Assembly (NCBI RefSeq): GCF_003534205.1
Contig: NZ_CP011102.1
Span: 2,802,036 to 2,866,035 of the forward strand
DNA length: 64,000 bases
Reading direction: 5' to 3'
Source: Listeria weihenstephanensis
GTDB taxonomy: Bacteria > Bacillota > Bacilli > Lactobacillales > Listeriaceae
In this document: piece after piece, positions 48,747 through 57,806 of the stretch
Layout of the letters: the number at the start of each line of letters is the position of its first letter
How positions within the stretch are numbered: the stretch's first letter is position 1
The notes under the pieces: generated by a model
What the model saw: only the letters and a program-made list of their open reading frames with translations
Told to the model about the DNA's origin: nothing
The model's database searches: none
Position numbers and translations under genes: made by a program

Positions 48747-50189
48747 CTAGACTTTCAAATTATTTTTTGCTTGCGTTACGTGGTTACTATTTGCAAGGGC
48801 TATCATCTCATTGCGCAGTTCTGCTTTTGTCCATGAGTCATTATTTTCTAAAATAGTGTGCAACGTTTCAAAACTCACAAATTTTGTTTTACCCACGTAG
48901 ATTTTGGGATATATTTGTTTAGGCTCTAACTCATTCTCTAGCAATAACTCTTCATATAGTTTTTCGCCTGGACGCAAACCGGTAAATTTAATTTCGATGT
49001 CGTCTAAAGAATAACCAGATAATCGGATGACATTTTTCGCTAAATCTAGAATTTTGACTTCCTCGCCCATATCTAGGACAAAGATTTCGCCGCCTTGTGA
49101 GAAAACTCCAGCTTGTAAAACGAGGCTCGCCGCTTCGGGAATTGTCATGAAAAATCTCGTCATCTGCGGATCTGTTACCGTTACCGGACCACCTTTAGCG
49201 ATTTGCTTTTTGAACATTGGGACAACACTGCCACGACTACCAAGCACATTTCCAAAACGGACCGCCGCGAATTTCGTATCACTTTTTTGCGCGAATTCTT
49301 GGATAACCATTTCACACATTCGTTTAGATGCACCCATGACACCTGTTGGATTTACCGCTTTATCCGATGAGATCATCACAAACGATTGTACGCCGAATCG
49401 ATCAGCTGCTTCACTAATATTTCTTGTTCCAATCACATTGTTGTTGATGGCTTCATGTGGATTTGCTTCCATCAACGTCACGTGTTTATGCGCTGCCGCG
49501 TGATAGATCGCATTTGGGGCGTATTCTTCCACGATTTCGTGCATTTGTTGGCGATTTTTGATATCTGCAATAATCGGTACAAGTGTTGTATTCCCAGCCT
49601 TTTCGCGCAACTCCTGCTCAATCAGATAAATACTATTCTCACCGTGACCGAGCAAGATGAGCGATTTCGGTTCATATTTTAGCAACTGGCGACACATCTC
49701 CGAACCGATGGAACCTCCTGCACCTGTGATCAGTACCGTTTGCTGATGCAATTGTCGTTTTATATCCGCATCATTTAATTGAACTGGTTCACGATTTAAC
49801 AAAGATTGTGTTGGAATATCTGCTAAATCGATGAGCGGCTCATTTTTTAAAAGTAAGTCCTCGATGCATGGAATTCGTCTCAACTCTACATCAGCAAGCT
49901 TACAAAGGCTTTCTATTCTTGTAAAAGCAACTCGCCCCATGTTGGTAATGGCGACAATAACCAGCTTTATATCATATAACTTGATCAACCGTTGTAAGTC
50001 TGATAAAGTTCCGATAACTGAAACACCAGCTAGGCTAACGTCTTGTTTCTCTTTTGCATCATCTAGAAAACCAAGTATTTTAAATGTTCCCTCTTGTTCT
50101 TTCATGATTTTCTTAGCGATAATATGGCCAGTGTCACCCGCACCTAGTATTAACGTATTTTTTACTTGTTGAAAGTTAGTCTGTTCCAT
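48747..50189 (-). CDS. UDP-GlcNAc 4,6-dehydratase, soluble CapD/PglF-like
   Basis: 480 residues. An N-terminal nucleotide-binding-like domain (LILGAGDTGHIIAKKI) lacks the four membrane helices of full-length PglF/WbpM. The catalytic SDR domain starts at LITGAGGSIGSEMCRQLL and has SSDKAVNPTGVMGASKRM, where methionine replaces the usual SDR tyrosine, as in this dehydratase group. Makes UDP-4-keto-6-deoxy-GlcNAc, the substrate of the aminotransferase. Confidence 0.92.
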   Translation of the reverse strand: MEQTNFQQVKNTLILGAGDTGHIIAKKIMKEQEGTFKILGFLDDAKEKQDVSLAGVSVIGTLSDLQRLIKLYDIKLVIVAITNMGRVAFTRIESLCKLADVELRRIPCIEDLLLKNEPLIDLADIPTQSLLNREPVQLNDADIKRQLHQQTVLITGAGGSIGSEMCRQLLKYEPKSLILLGHGENSIYLIEQELREKAGNTTLVPIIADIKNRQQMHEIVEEYAPNAIYHAAAHKHVTLMEANPHEAINNNVIGTRNISEAADRFGVQSFVMISSDKAVNPTGVMGASKRMCEMVIQEFAQKSDTKFAAVRFGNVLGSRGSVVPMFKKQIAKGGPVTVTDPQMTRFFMTIPEAASLVLQAGVFSQGGEIFVLDMGEEVKILDLAKNVIRLSGYSLDDIEIKFTGLRPGEKLYEELLLENELEPKQIYPKIYVGKTKFVSFETLHTILENNDSWTKAELRNEMIALANSNHVTQAKNNLKV

Positions 50190-50210
50190 TTATAAACGCA
50201 TCCTTATCAT

Positions 50211-50897
50211 TTAATAGACGTAATAGTTTTTGCCTTGGCCTTGTTTTTTTACATCATTTAGAATATATCCCATGACTTTACTATTAGATTGTTCTAGTAT
50301 TTGTACACTTTTCTGAATCTCCGCTTTATATGTCTTGTATGCTCGTACGATAAGAAAAGTTCCATCTACCTTGCTTGCCAAAATGGGTCCATCAGCAATA
50401 TCAATCAGTGGCGGACTGTCAATAAAAATGAGATCGTATTTCTGTTTGCATTCTTCTAGTAGTTTCTCAAGTTTGGTCGAGGAAAGTAATTCAGCGGGGT
50501 TAGGCGGAACGGGGCCACTTGGTAAAAAGTCGATATTGTATTCTTCAATCGGTTGAATGGATTCTTCCAATGTGTGTTGGTTAGCAAGCAATGTACTCAG
50601 TCCGACATTGTTTAACCTGCGAAATAGCTTGTCTTGCGTCGGTCGTCTCATATCGCCGTCAATCAGTAATACTTTCTTATTTTGCTGACCAAAAGTCATC
50701 GCGATGTTTGACGTGATTGTGGACTTGCCTTCTCCTGGAATACTTGATGTGATAAGATACACGTTATTTTGTCCCATGGAGACGAACTCGATATTCGTTC
50801 TAATAATCCGAAACTGTTCATTGACTGATTTATTTTCTCCCAACTGAGCTAGTCGATTCACTGGTGGTTTATTTTTTTTCCGAGATAGCGATAGCAT
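50211..50897 (-). CDS. Bacterial tyrosine kinase (CpsD/YwqD/EpsB type)
   Basis: 228 residues. Walker A SSIPGEGKSTITSNIA, Walker A' LLIDGDMRRPT and Walker B LIFIDSPP. The C-terminus GQGKNYYVY holds the autophosphorylation tyrosines, few compared with many CpsD. Activated by the co-polymerase encoded just upstream. No CpsB-type phosphatase gene is in the operon. Confidence 0.93.
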   Translation of the reverse strand: MLSLSRKKNKPPVNRLAQLGENKSVNEQFRIIRTNIEFVSMGQNNVYLITSSIPGEGKSTITSNIAMTFGQQNKKVLLIDGDMRRPTQDKLFRRLNNVGLSTLLANQHTLEESIQPIEEYNIDFLPSGPVPPNPAELLSSTKLEKLLEECKQKYDLIFIDSPPLIDIADGPILASKVDGTFLIVRAYKTYKAEIQKSVQILEQSNSKVMGYILNDVKKQGQGKNYYVY

Positions 50898-50910
50898 ACA
50901 TTTACTCCTA

Positions 50911-51579
50911 TCAAAATTGATTTATATTGCCTAAATGGGTGGCTTTAATAATCGCACGTAACTCTTTTTCATCTCTGATATTCTGCCTCATCGTTTCTTT
51001 GAGCACAATAATGGAGATAGCTACGAGGAGCCCGACGATGAATCCCACACCAATCACCAATGTTTGATTCGGCTTAACTGGTGACATATTTTCAGTCGGT
51101 TGTGTCAAAACTCGAATATTATTGGCAGACATAATTTTATCGGATTCTTTCGTTGCTATTTTGATCAGTTGTTGATTTATTTGTTTAGCTAGTTCACGAT
51201 CTGCATTTAATACGTTGACAGTAAGCACTTGAGAGTCTTTCGAGTTCTCGATTAATATTTGTTTTGCTAGTTGCTCTGTTGATTCTGCTAAGTCTAAATT
51301 TTTGATTACCGTTTCTAAAACAGTTGGACTTACTAGGATGATTTTGTAGGTGTTAACTAACTGGATGTTACTCTGTGTTTCTGATGTTGTGGTTGTGTCG
51401 TTTTTGTGTTGTTCTTGTTTAATAACTAATTGTGATTGAGATTCATAGATTGGGGTCATAAACTCTTTTGAAATAACAAATCCGCTCATTGCACCAACGA
51501 TACATAGGATAATGATGAGCCAGAACCATTTTTTTAATACATATAAAAAGTCTGCTAGTTCAATTGTTTTTTGCTCCAA
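50911..51579 (-). CDS. Polysaccharide co-polymerase / kinase activator (CpsC/EpsA type)
   Basis: 222 residues from a TTG start, with GGAGG 10 bases upstream inside the lipoprotein gene. Two membrane helices (about 20-38 and 172-195) flank an extracellular Wzz domain, with a short cytoplasmic tail. Controls chain length and switches on the BY-kinase. Its ribosome site overlaps the lipoprotein stop, so the two are coupled. Confidence 0.9.
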   Translation of the reverse strand: MEQKTIELADFLYVLKKWFWLIIILCIVGAMSGFVISKEFMTPIYESQSQLVIKQEQHKNDTTTTSETQSNIQLVNTYKIILVSPTVLETVIKNLDLAESTEQLAKQILIENSKDSQVLTVNVLNADRELAKQINQQLIKIATKESDKIMSANNIRVLTQPTENMSPVKPNQTLVIGVGFIVGLLVAISIIVLKETMRQNIRDEKELRAIIKATHLGNINQF

Positions 51580-51581
51580 TG

Positions 51582-52079
51582 CTATTTAGCCTCCACTTTC
51601 CATGAAGCCTTTTTATCTGAGTCTTGGTCTTTGTAGGTGATTGTGTATGGTGCATTGCCGTTCACTGTGAAATAACCTGCGCCGCTGATGGACTTGCCTG
51701 GTTTGATTTTATCACCTAGGTTTTCACCTGGATAAATCGCTAATTTCTTGCCTTTGCTATCTTTAATCTCCATATCGATTGTTGTAAAGCCACGTGATGC
51801 AGCTGATTTATTTTCTACCTTCATATCTATTTTCATCACACTATCTTTGACGCCTTTGTCATTTTCTAAATAGGTGGATTTTTCAAATGTAACAATTAGC
51901 CCTAGAAAATCTACATGATCGCCTAGTTTGAATGTTTTTTGGTCTGTTGCTTTTACTGTTTCTTGTTGTGCTACTTGTTTTGTTTCTGTTTGATCTTTTT
52001 CTGATGATGGATTGCCGCATCCTGTAAGTGCTGATGTGAGACCGATTACTGCTACGAGTCCGATTGCTAATTTTTTCAT
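51582..52079 (-). CDS. DUF4352-type lipoprotein at the head of the polysaccharide operon
   Basis: 165 residues. Signal and lipobox LTGC place the mature N-terminal Cys near residue 21. A Gln/Lys/Thr-rich linker is followed by an Ig-like beta domain (FKLGDHVDFLGLIVTFEKS..., MKIDMKVENKSA, IKPGKSISGAGYF) typical of DUF4352. It sits on the cell surface. Two bases separate it from the co-polymerase gene, so it is the first gene of the operon; a role in polymer assembly or retention is possible but unproven. Confidence 0.85.
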   Translation of the reverse strand: MKKLAIGLVAVIGLTSALTGCGNPSSEKDQTETKQVAQQETVKATDQKTFKLGDHVDFLGLIVTFEKSTYLENDKGVKDSVMKIDMKVENKSAASRGFTTIDMEIKDSKGKKLAIYPGENLGDKIKPGKSISGAGYFTVNGNAPYTITYKDQDSDKKASWKVEAK

Positions 52080-52105
52080 TCTATTACCTCGCTTATTTTT
52101 ATATA

Positions 52106-52148
52106 CTAGGACGGAAAAAACTGTGTTTCCCGCCCTAGCTCGTTTTTT
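52106..52148. repeat. Palindromic hairpin unit, copy 1
   Basis: CTAGG-ACGGAAA / TTTCCCG-CCCTAG hairpin, then GCTCGTTTTTTATTATTTTGTTA on the right (minus the first few bases, the same string follows copy 2). It lies directly upstream of the lipoprotein gene. T-run is on the plus side. Confidence 0.65.
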
Positions 52149-52188
52149 ATTATTTTGTTAAAACCTTGCTGTATCAACTGATCTGTTG

Positions 52189-52260
52189 TTCTTGCTGTTA
52201 ATTCTATTAAACCATTTTTGAGAATGGATTAGAAATCAGATTTGGCTTCAACATCCGCCA
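52189..52260 (-). repeat. Dispersed ~70-bp repeat, copy A
   Basis: About 90% identical to copies B (57499-57570) and C (57787-57859). Two dyads are constant in all copies: TTAAT-TCT-ATTAA and GATT-AGA-AATC (plus strand). Copy A lies about 110 bases upstream of the polysaccharide operon's first gene. Confidence 0.85.
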
Positions 52261-52286
52261 TTTTATTATATTACTGATTTCATATA

Positions 52287-52326
52287 CTGGGACGGAAAAC
52301 CGTTTTCCTGTCCCAGCTCGTTTTTT
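52287..52326. terminator. Palindromic hairpin unit, copy 2, after the adhesin gene
   Basis: CTGGGACGGAAAA / TTTTCCTGTCCCAG, nearly perfect, 3 bases after the adhesin stop. The T-run faces plus, opposite to the adhesin, so as a minus-strand terminator it is weak and may act as a transcript end-stabiliser. Confidence 0.6.
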
Positions 52327-52327
52327 A

Positions 52328-55300
52328 TTATTTTGTTACAACTTTTTCTGCAGAAATCCAAGTTTGAGTGGCATCTTTATAATCTACTTTGACTGTATCG
52401 CCGGCTTTTAGGTTTGCTTTTGTCCATGTGAAGTTACCGTTTGTTGCAGATACCATTGTTTGTGCAACGCCGTTTACCCATACTCTGACAGTTGTAACGC
52501 TTGTTGGAACTGTACCAGTAACTACGCCTTGCCCTTCTGTAATCGTGTTGATGACTGGTGCAAGTGTCGAATTACCTGTTCCTGTTGTAACTGTTACTGA
52601 TTGTGGTGCTGTATATTGGTTTGTGTTTTCATTTAAAAGCTCTACGCTAACTACTGCGCCAGCTTTTTGTTTACCAATAAATTTGCTGTAATTTCCTGAT
52701 GCGTCTGCTGTGATAACGCTAACTAGGTTACCATTGATAGAGAATCTTAGTTTTGCATTTGCAGGGGCTGTTCCTGTTAGTGTGTCGTTATCTGTTGTTA
52801 ATGCTGCTACAGTATAGTTAATGCTTTTTGGAGCGCCTGTTACAGTTGTTGATTTAGCAAGTTCGTATTTCCCTGTTTCAGGGTTCAACATTTCTACTGC
52901 TACTGTTGTTCCTACAAGTTGAGTTCCTACATATTTGCTGTAGTTACCGCTCGCATCAGCTGTTCCAACGTTTACTGCTACACCGTTGATTAGGAATCTT
53001 AGTTTTGCGTTCGCTGGAGCTGTTCCTGATACAGTATCTGTTGCGTTTGTCATTGGTTGAATTGTAACGTTTACTGCTTTTACTGTTGTTGTTACTGCTG
53101 CTTTGTATTGGTTTGTTGATAGATCAAATCCTTCTACGCCAACTACAGTTCCAACTTTTTGTTTGCCGATATACATCGAGTAATTACCGTTTGCATCTGC
53201 ATAACCTACATTTACCGCTTGACCGTTGACAACATATCTTACTTTTGCATTTGGTGTTGTTTTACCAGTAATCGTGTCATCATTTTCTGTCATTGGGTTG
53301 ATCGTTACGTTGCTAGCTGCTGGTGTTACTGTGATTGCTGCTTTCGTAGCTGCATTGTATAGACCTTTAGTATCTTTGTAGTCTACGCTGATAACATCGC
53401 CAACTTTACGGTTTCCAATGCTATACGAGAAGTTACCGTTAGCGTCAACTGGTACAATTGTTGCTGGTGCATTGTTGATAGAGATACGGATTGTTCCTGG
53501 GTTGTATTTCGAAACATCCAATTTACCGCTGAATACTGTGCCTGCTTCTGTCAGTGGGTTTAATTGTGGAACTGCAAGTACAATCGTGTCACGCTCATTT
53601 AGTAGATTTTGTGCTTTTTCTAGCTCCTTGTTCAACGTGTCTTTGGTTGCTGGGTCTGTTACTTTGTCTAGTAAATCTTTCGCATCATTAATTGCTTTTT
53701 GATCTGTTGCTGGTTTGATTGCGTCGTTTGCTGGGTTGCTAGTAAATAATTCGTCGATTGCTTTTTTCGCTGCTGCTTCATCTGCTGCTTCTTTTTCTTT
53801 AGCAGCTAGTAGGTCTTTTGCTTTTTGAATATCTTTGTTCAATGCTTCTTTGGTTGTTGGGTCTGTTACTTTGTTTACTAGTTCTTCTGCGTTCTTAATT
53901 TTGTCTGCATCTGTTGTTGGTTTGATTGCGTCGTTTGCTGGGTTGCTAGTAAATAATTCGTCGACTGCTTTTTTCGCTTCTGCTTCTTTTGCTTTTTCTG
54001 CTGCTTCATCTTGAGCCGCTAATAGGTCTTTTGCTTTCTGAATATCTTTTTCCAATGCCTCTTTGGTTGTTGGATCTGTTACTTGGTTTACTAGTTCTTC
54101 TGCGTTCTTAATTTTGTCTGCATCTGTTGTTGGTTTGATTGCGTCGTTTGCTGGGTTGCTAGTAAATAATTCGTCGACTGCTTTTTTCGCTTCTGCTTCT
54201 TTTGCTTTTTCTGCTGCTTCTTGAGCCGCTAATAGGTCTTTTGCTTTCTGAATATCTTTATCCAATGCTTCTTTAGCTGTTGGATCTGTTACTTTGCTTG
54301 CTAGTTCTTCCGCTTTCTTAATTTTGTCTTGAGTTGTTTCTGGTTTGATTGTGTCGTTTGCTGGGTTGTTACCAGTGAATAATTCGTCGACCGCTTTGTC
54401 TGCTTCGCGTTGATTTAACAATTCTTGTGCGCGGTCCAAGTTAGCTTGTGGACCTTTTTGTAGTTCTGGGTCTTTTATTTTGTCGATTTCTTTTTGTGCG
54501 TCATTAATTGCACCTTGATCCGTAGAAGGTTTGATTTTATCTGTTTTTGGATCGTCATTCTCAAATAATTTATTCACTGCGTAATCTGCTATTGCTTTTT
54601 GGGTTTGATCAGCTGAAGCTTGATCTTTTTTAGCTTGAAGTAATAGTTTTGCTTTATCTATATCGCTTTGAAGTTCATCTTTCGCAGTACCAGGTGCTAC
54701 GGCATCAACTGCTGTTTGTGCATCCTTGATAGCTTGGTCATCTGTTGTGTCTTTAATAGCATTACCAGATGGGTCATCATTTGTGAACAGTTCATCGACC
54801 GCTTTTTTAGCTAGTAATTCTTTAGCTTTATCGATATCTTTTTGTAAAGCTTCTTTTACAGTTGGGTCTTGTACCTTATCCAATAAATCTTGTGCTTTTT
54901 TGATTGCGTCTGCATCTGTTGTTGGTTGGATGGCAGTTTTTGTTCCGTCTGTGAATAGAGCATCGATTGCTTTTTTAGCTGCATCTTGATCAGCAGTTCC
55001 TTTTTGTACAACCGTTGTTGCGTCAGAAGTTTGAGAGTTCCATGTCGCTGTTGCTGTAATGGTTGTTCCCTCTGTTTGTTTTGGAATAGTAATGCTGTAT
55101 TTGCCGTCGTCTCCAGCTTTTCCTTGACCAATAACAGTCGTTCCAACTTTGAGTACAACGTCTGCACCTGGTTCTGCTGTTCCTGTTACTGTAGTAGCAT
55201 CTGAATCTACTGTGTCAAGCGTTGTTGTGGCAATTGCTTTTGATGAAAAACTTCCGCCAGTAATTTTACCAATGTTGGTTGATTTGAATTGGCTAGCAAA

Positions 55301-56470
55301 TAAAGCATTGTTTGATGTCATATTTGTTTGTGTCACTGAGCCATAGCCGTTTAATGTAAACTGAGCATTGAAAAGACCTGGATAAGATGCATCTGGCACA
55401 GGATTTTTAGTATTCTTAACATTCCATGTGCTAACACCTTGGCCTGACTCCATAATTACATCTGTCGCATTAGAATACGATCCAAGTGCTGGGCCTGTAC
55501 TAAGGTTCGTTATAGAGAAATTAGACCCTTTAGCTAGCTTAAGCAAGCTGCCTGTCTGTAGAGCAGTTTCGGTTCCGTTACTTGTTACATCCAAAGTTGA
55601 TCCTGATTCCGCAAAAAGATTACCATTCTGTACTAAAACCGATTTGTGGCCTTTTTCACCTGTAAGTGTTTTTAAAGAACTTCCATCTTTGAGGTATATA
55701 CTACTACCAGGTTTTAGAGAAACGTTTATCCCGGTATCAGCTTGCATATCTATAGTACCGTAATTCGTAATCGTAGTATTTGATTCACCAACCATTGACG
55801 CCACTTTTGAGCGAGTTGTTAAAGTAGCATTCTTTCCTACAGTTAGTATTCCCGGTGAAGTCATTAGATAGATAATTGGATTCGAACCAGTTGAAGTTGA
55901 ATAAAAATTCGCAGTTGCATTATCCTTGATTATCAATTCTTTTCCTTCAAAAACTTCTTCTTGTGATACATGTGCAGTAACAGTTCCTTCAATAATTAGT
56001 CGTCCAGTTTTTATATACGACATTTGTCCACCAGTATGATCTACATTCCTATAGGTAACCTCAACGTTTTTTGCTTCACTCCAAAACAGTGAATAGATAC
56101 CTGTATTCGTGATTGTTAAGTCTTCTACTAATCCAACAGTGTCGTCTGCCATAAGTCGAACGTAGTAGCCAGCCATATCTAGCGTATGCTTATTCCCGTG
56201 AATATTTTTGGTTGCAGAATTTACTAGTACATGTCCTTCCATTTTAATATCTTGTTTCAAGTATATATCTGTAACCGCTGCGCTTGTAAGAGCCGCATTT
56301 AGTTCCTTCCAATTTTCAACTTCTACAGCATTGTAAGGAATAGCTTGCGCGTTTACTGTATTTTCTGCTGCCAGTACGTTAAATGGTATTGTAGTCATTA
56401 ATTGGCTTCCGATAAGGGTTGCTACTAGTGCGATGCTGCTGCCTTTTTTCAATAAATCTTGCTTTTTCAT
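52328..56470 (-). CDS. Giant secreted repeat protein (adhesin-like)
   Basis: 1380 residues. Signal peptide ends near VLAAEN (about 36). Residues about 45-410 look like a right-handed beta-helix/pectate-lyase-like domain. One Ig module follows (TGTAEPGADVVLKVG). Seven Cry1Ac D-VI-like repeats (about 490-1010) follow, each with (D/E)LF, a DP/NP and KxxLxxDxxKAxxLL. Five Big_6-like Ig modules end the protein (TAPANAKLRF.INGxxV.V.TADASGNYSK). No sorting signal. Two central repeats are almost identical in DNA, a recent tandem duplication. AGGAG precedes the ATG. Likely biofilm or adhesion protein next to the polysaccharide operon. Confidence 0.88.
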   Translation of the reverse strand: MKKQDLLKKGSSIALVATLIGSQLMTTIPFNVLAAENTVNAQAIPYNAVEVENWKELNAALTSAAVTDIYLKQDIKMEGHVLVNSATKNIHGNKHTLDMAGYYVRLMADDTVGLVEDLTITNTGIYSLFWSEAKNVEVTYRNVDHTGGQMSYIKTGRLIIEGTVTAHVSQEEVFEGKELIIKDNATANFYSTSTGSNPIIYLMTSPGILTVGKNATLTTRSKVASMVGESNTTITNYGTIDMQADTGINVSLKPGSSIYLKDGSSLKTLTGEKGHKSVLVQNGNLFAESGSTLDVTSNGTETALQTGSLLKLAKGSNFSITNLSTGPALGSYSNATDVIMESGQGVSTWNVKNTKNPVPDASYPGLFNAQFTLNGYGSVTQTNMTSNNALFASQFKSTNIGKITGGSFSSKAIATTTLDTVDSDATTVTGTAEPGADVVLKVGTTVIGQGKAGDDGKYSITIPKQTEGTTITATATWNSQTSDATTVVQKGTADQDAAKKAIDALFTDGTKTAIQPTTDADAIKKAQDLLDKVQDPTVKEALQKDIDKAKELLAKKAVDELFTNDDPSGNAIKDTTDDQAIKDAQTAVDAVAPGTAKDELQSDIDKAKLLLQAKKDQASADQTQKAIADYAVNKLFENDDPKTDKIKPSTDQGAINDAQKEIDKIKDPELQKGPQANLDRAQELLNQREADKAVDELFTGNNPANDTIKPETTQDKIKKAEELASKVTDPTAKEALDKDIQKAKDLLAAQEAAEKAKEAEAKKAVDELFTSNPANDAIKPTTDADKIKNAEELVNQVTDPTTKEALEKDIQKAKDLLAAQDEAAEKAKEAEAKKAVDELFTSNPANDAIKPTTDADKIKNAEELVNKVTDPTTKEALNKDIQKAKDLLAAKEKEAADEAAAKKAIDELFTSNPANDAIKPATDQKAINDAKDLLDKVTDPATKDTLNKELEKAQNLLNERDTIVLAVPQLNPLTEAGTVFSGKLDVSKYNPGTIRISINNAPATIVPVDANGNFSYSIGNRKVGDVISVDYKDTKGLYNAATKAAITVTPAASNVTINPMTENDDTITGKTTPNAKVRYVVNGQAVNVGYADANGNYSMYIGKQKVGTVVGVEGFDLSTNQYKAAVTTTVKAVNVTIQPMTNATDTVSGTAPANAKLRFLINGVAVNVGTADASGNYSKYVGTQLVGTTVAVEMLNPETGKYELAKSTTVTGAPKSINYTVAALTTDNDTLTGTAPANAKLRFSINGNLVSVITADASGNYSKFIGKQKAGAVVSVELLNENTNQYTAPQSVTVTTGTGNSTLAPVINTITEGQGVVTGTVPTSVTTVRVWVNGVAQTMVSATNGNFTWTKANLKAGDTVKVDYKDATQTWISAEKVVTK

Positions 56471-56743
56471 ATTGTATAAAACACTCCTATAGTTTAGTTT
56501 TCATATCATTAAATAAAAATTCATTTCGCGAACGTTGTTTGTGAATCACTTGCTCTAGGTTGTCATCGTTTTTTGCTTATACTAGACTTGTCTCACCTGA
56601 TTCCACATGTTTTTTTAGATGCGCTTCTCCTTAGACTTGTATTTTTCCGCCTAGTTGCTTTTTCTGGGCCTTATCTCCTCATATGAATATTTAAGTTTTT
56701 TTTAGGCGCGCTGGGATGTACTTATAAACCCATATTTCTTTTT
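56471..56743. other. Upstream region of the giant adhesin
   Basis: 273 bases, T-rich on the plus strand, no gene. Should hold the adhesin promoter; no clear -35/-10 picked. Confidence 0.5.
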
Positions 56744-57403
56744 TTATATTATCTTATGTTTTCTGAATTCTAAGGATCCTTTGTTGTTTTTTTCTAACAA
56801 ATTGATTCCTTTGAGTTCTCTCAACACTCTATTAACACTAACTCTGCTCACGCCACAATAAGCAGCGATATAATGTGCATCCAAGCCTTTTGGTAGAATG
56901 AACTTTTGCTGACTTATTTGTGTTCCTAGCTGTTCGAACAACATAAGGATTCTGTCTTGCAGTTCGTATTGAAACTGTTTGGCATATAATTGAGCAAGTT
57001 CCTCATTCCGGTTCAATGACTCAAGAAGGACATCTGTGAAAAATGGGTGTGTTGCTAGTACGTTATAAAAAATATTTGCGTCAATTTTCTTCAATACCGC
57101 TGTACTTAGTGGCTCAAAACTTACCTTACTATCACTAATAAATTGATTGCTCCAGATTACGTCTGTTTCACTTAAGAATGCTTGACATATATTTTTTTCT
57201 ATATTCTTATTGTGTGTAAATATTTTTGCTATAAGACCTTCCTCGATGATGTAAATATGTTGAATCTTATCTTGTACAATTCTATCTCCTTTTCGAACAA
57301 CTATCGTTTCCAATAAGTCATCCTGAAAATCACTGGAGTTTATGATACTTTGTAAAATTGTCTTATCTCGAATGAGTAGCTTGTTTATTGCTAAATAATC
57401 CAT
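56744..57403 (-). CDS. Crp/Fnr-family transcriptional regulator
   Basis: 219 residues. An N-terminal cyclic-nucleotide-binding-like beta roll (about 20-120) lacks the usual cAMP phosphate-binding RxS segment. A C-terminal winged helix follows (LDAHYIAAYCGVSRVSVNRVLRELKGINLLEKNN), with SRVSVNRVLRE as recognition helix. Size and plan are like PrfA and other Listeria Crp/Fnr proteins. Its promoter region contains repeat copies B and C, also found before the polysaccharide operon, so it may regulate the surface genes; this is inference. Confidence 0.88.
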   Translation of the reverse strand: MDYLAINKLLIRDKTILQSIINSSDFQDDLLETIVVRKGDRIVQDKIQHIYIIEEGLIAKIFTHNKNIEKNICQAFLSETDVIWSNQFISDSKVSFEPLSTAVLKKIDANIFYNVLATHPFFTDVLLESLNRNEELAQLYAKQFQYELQDRILMLFEQLGTQISQQKFILPKGLDAHYIAAYCGVSRVSVNRVLRELKGINLLEKNNKGSLEFRKHKII

Positions 57404-57441
57404 TGGTAAACCTCCATTAATATTCCTTTCATGACTAGAAT

Positions 57442-57498
57442 CAATACTTCTACGTTTTGTATTTTTATTAATATGCTAACTCAATCAAAATATCTTTT
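57442..57498 (-). repeat. Block X1, tandem partner of X2
   Basis: Shares TTGTATTTTTATTAATA and its flanks (CAATACT..., then ...AATCAAAA) with 57592-57652. X1+B and X2+C look like two copies of one unit. Confidence 0.7.
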
Positions 57499-57570
57499 TC
57501 TTGTTGTTAATTCTATTAAACCATTTTCAATCATTGATTAGAAATCAGATTTGGCTTTGACATCCGCCAC
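57499..57570 (-). repeat. Dispersed ~70-bp repeat, copy B
   Basis: Same element as copies A and C. About 100 bases upstream of the Crp/Fnr gene. Both internal dyads are preserved. Confidence 0.85.
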
Positions 57571-57591
57571 TCGATTTCTACATCACTAAAG

Positions 57592-57652
57592 CAATACTAC
57601 TATGTTTTTGTATTTTTATTAATACATTAATCTAATCAAAACGTCTGTTTTT
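57592..57652 (-). repeat. Block X2
   Basis: Diverged copy of X1. Confidence 0.65.
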
Positions 57653-57806
57653 ATACATGTTTTAGAATGATATCCTGCAACTCATGTTCTCTTCTTTTTT
57701 TATAAGCTTTTTTTTGCTTGCTATGACAAGCCGAATCGCCGTCACAATTTGGACATTTTTTTATGTCTTTTTCGTGTGCTCCATTGTTCTTGTTGTTAAT
57801 TCTATT
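57651..57806 (-). pseudogene. Coding relic with a zinc-ribbon-like CPNC motif
   Basis: An open minus-strand frame without a start codon, ending in TAA at 57651-57653. It reads NNGAHEKDIKKCPNCDGDSA, then CHSKQKKAYKKRREHELQDI and ILKHV. The CPNC...C-H cluster and basic helix look like the C-terminal end of a real protein. It starts inside repeat C and lacks an N-terminus, so it is probably what remains of a deleted gene. Confidence 0.35.

Noticed and set aside
53600..55000. Regularly spaced repeats resembling a CRISPR array
   Set aside because: Repeats are in frame, about 210 bases apart and encode protein domains; spacers are not unique short segments.
57499..57570. The 70-bp repeat read as a peptide-coding end (VADVKAKSDF then stop)
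   Set aside because: The frame is open for only about ten codons in each copy and changes are not limited to silent positions; treated as a non-coding repeat.
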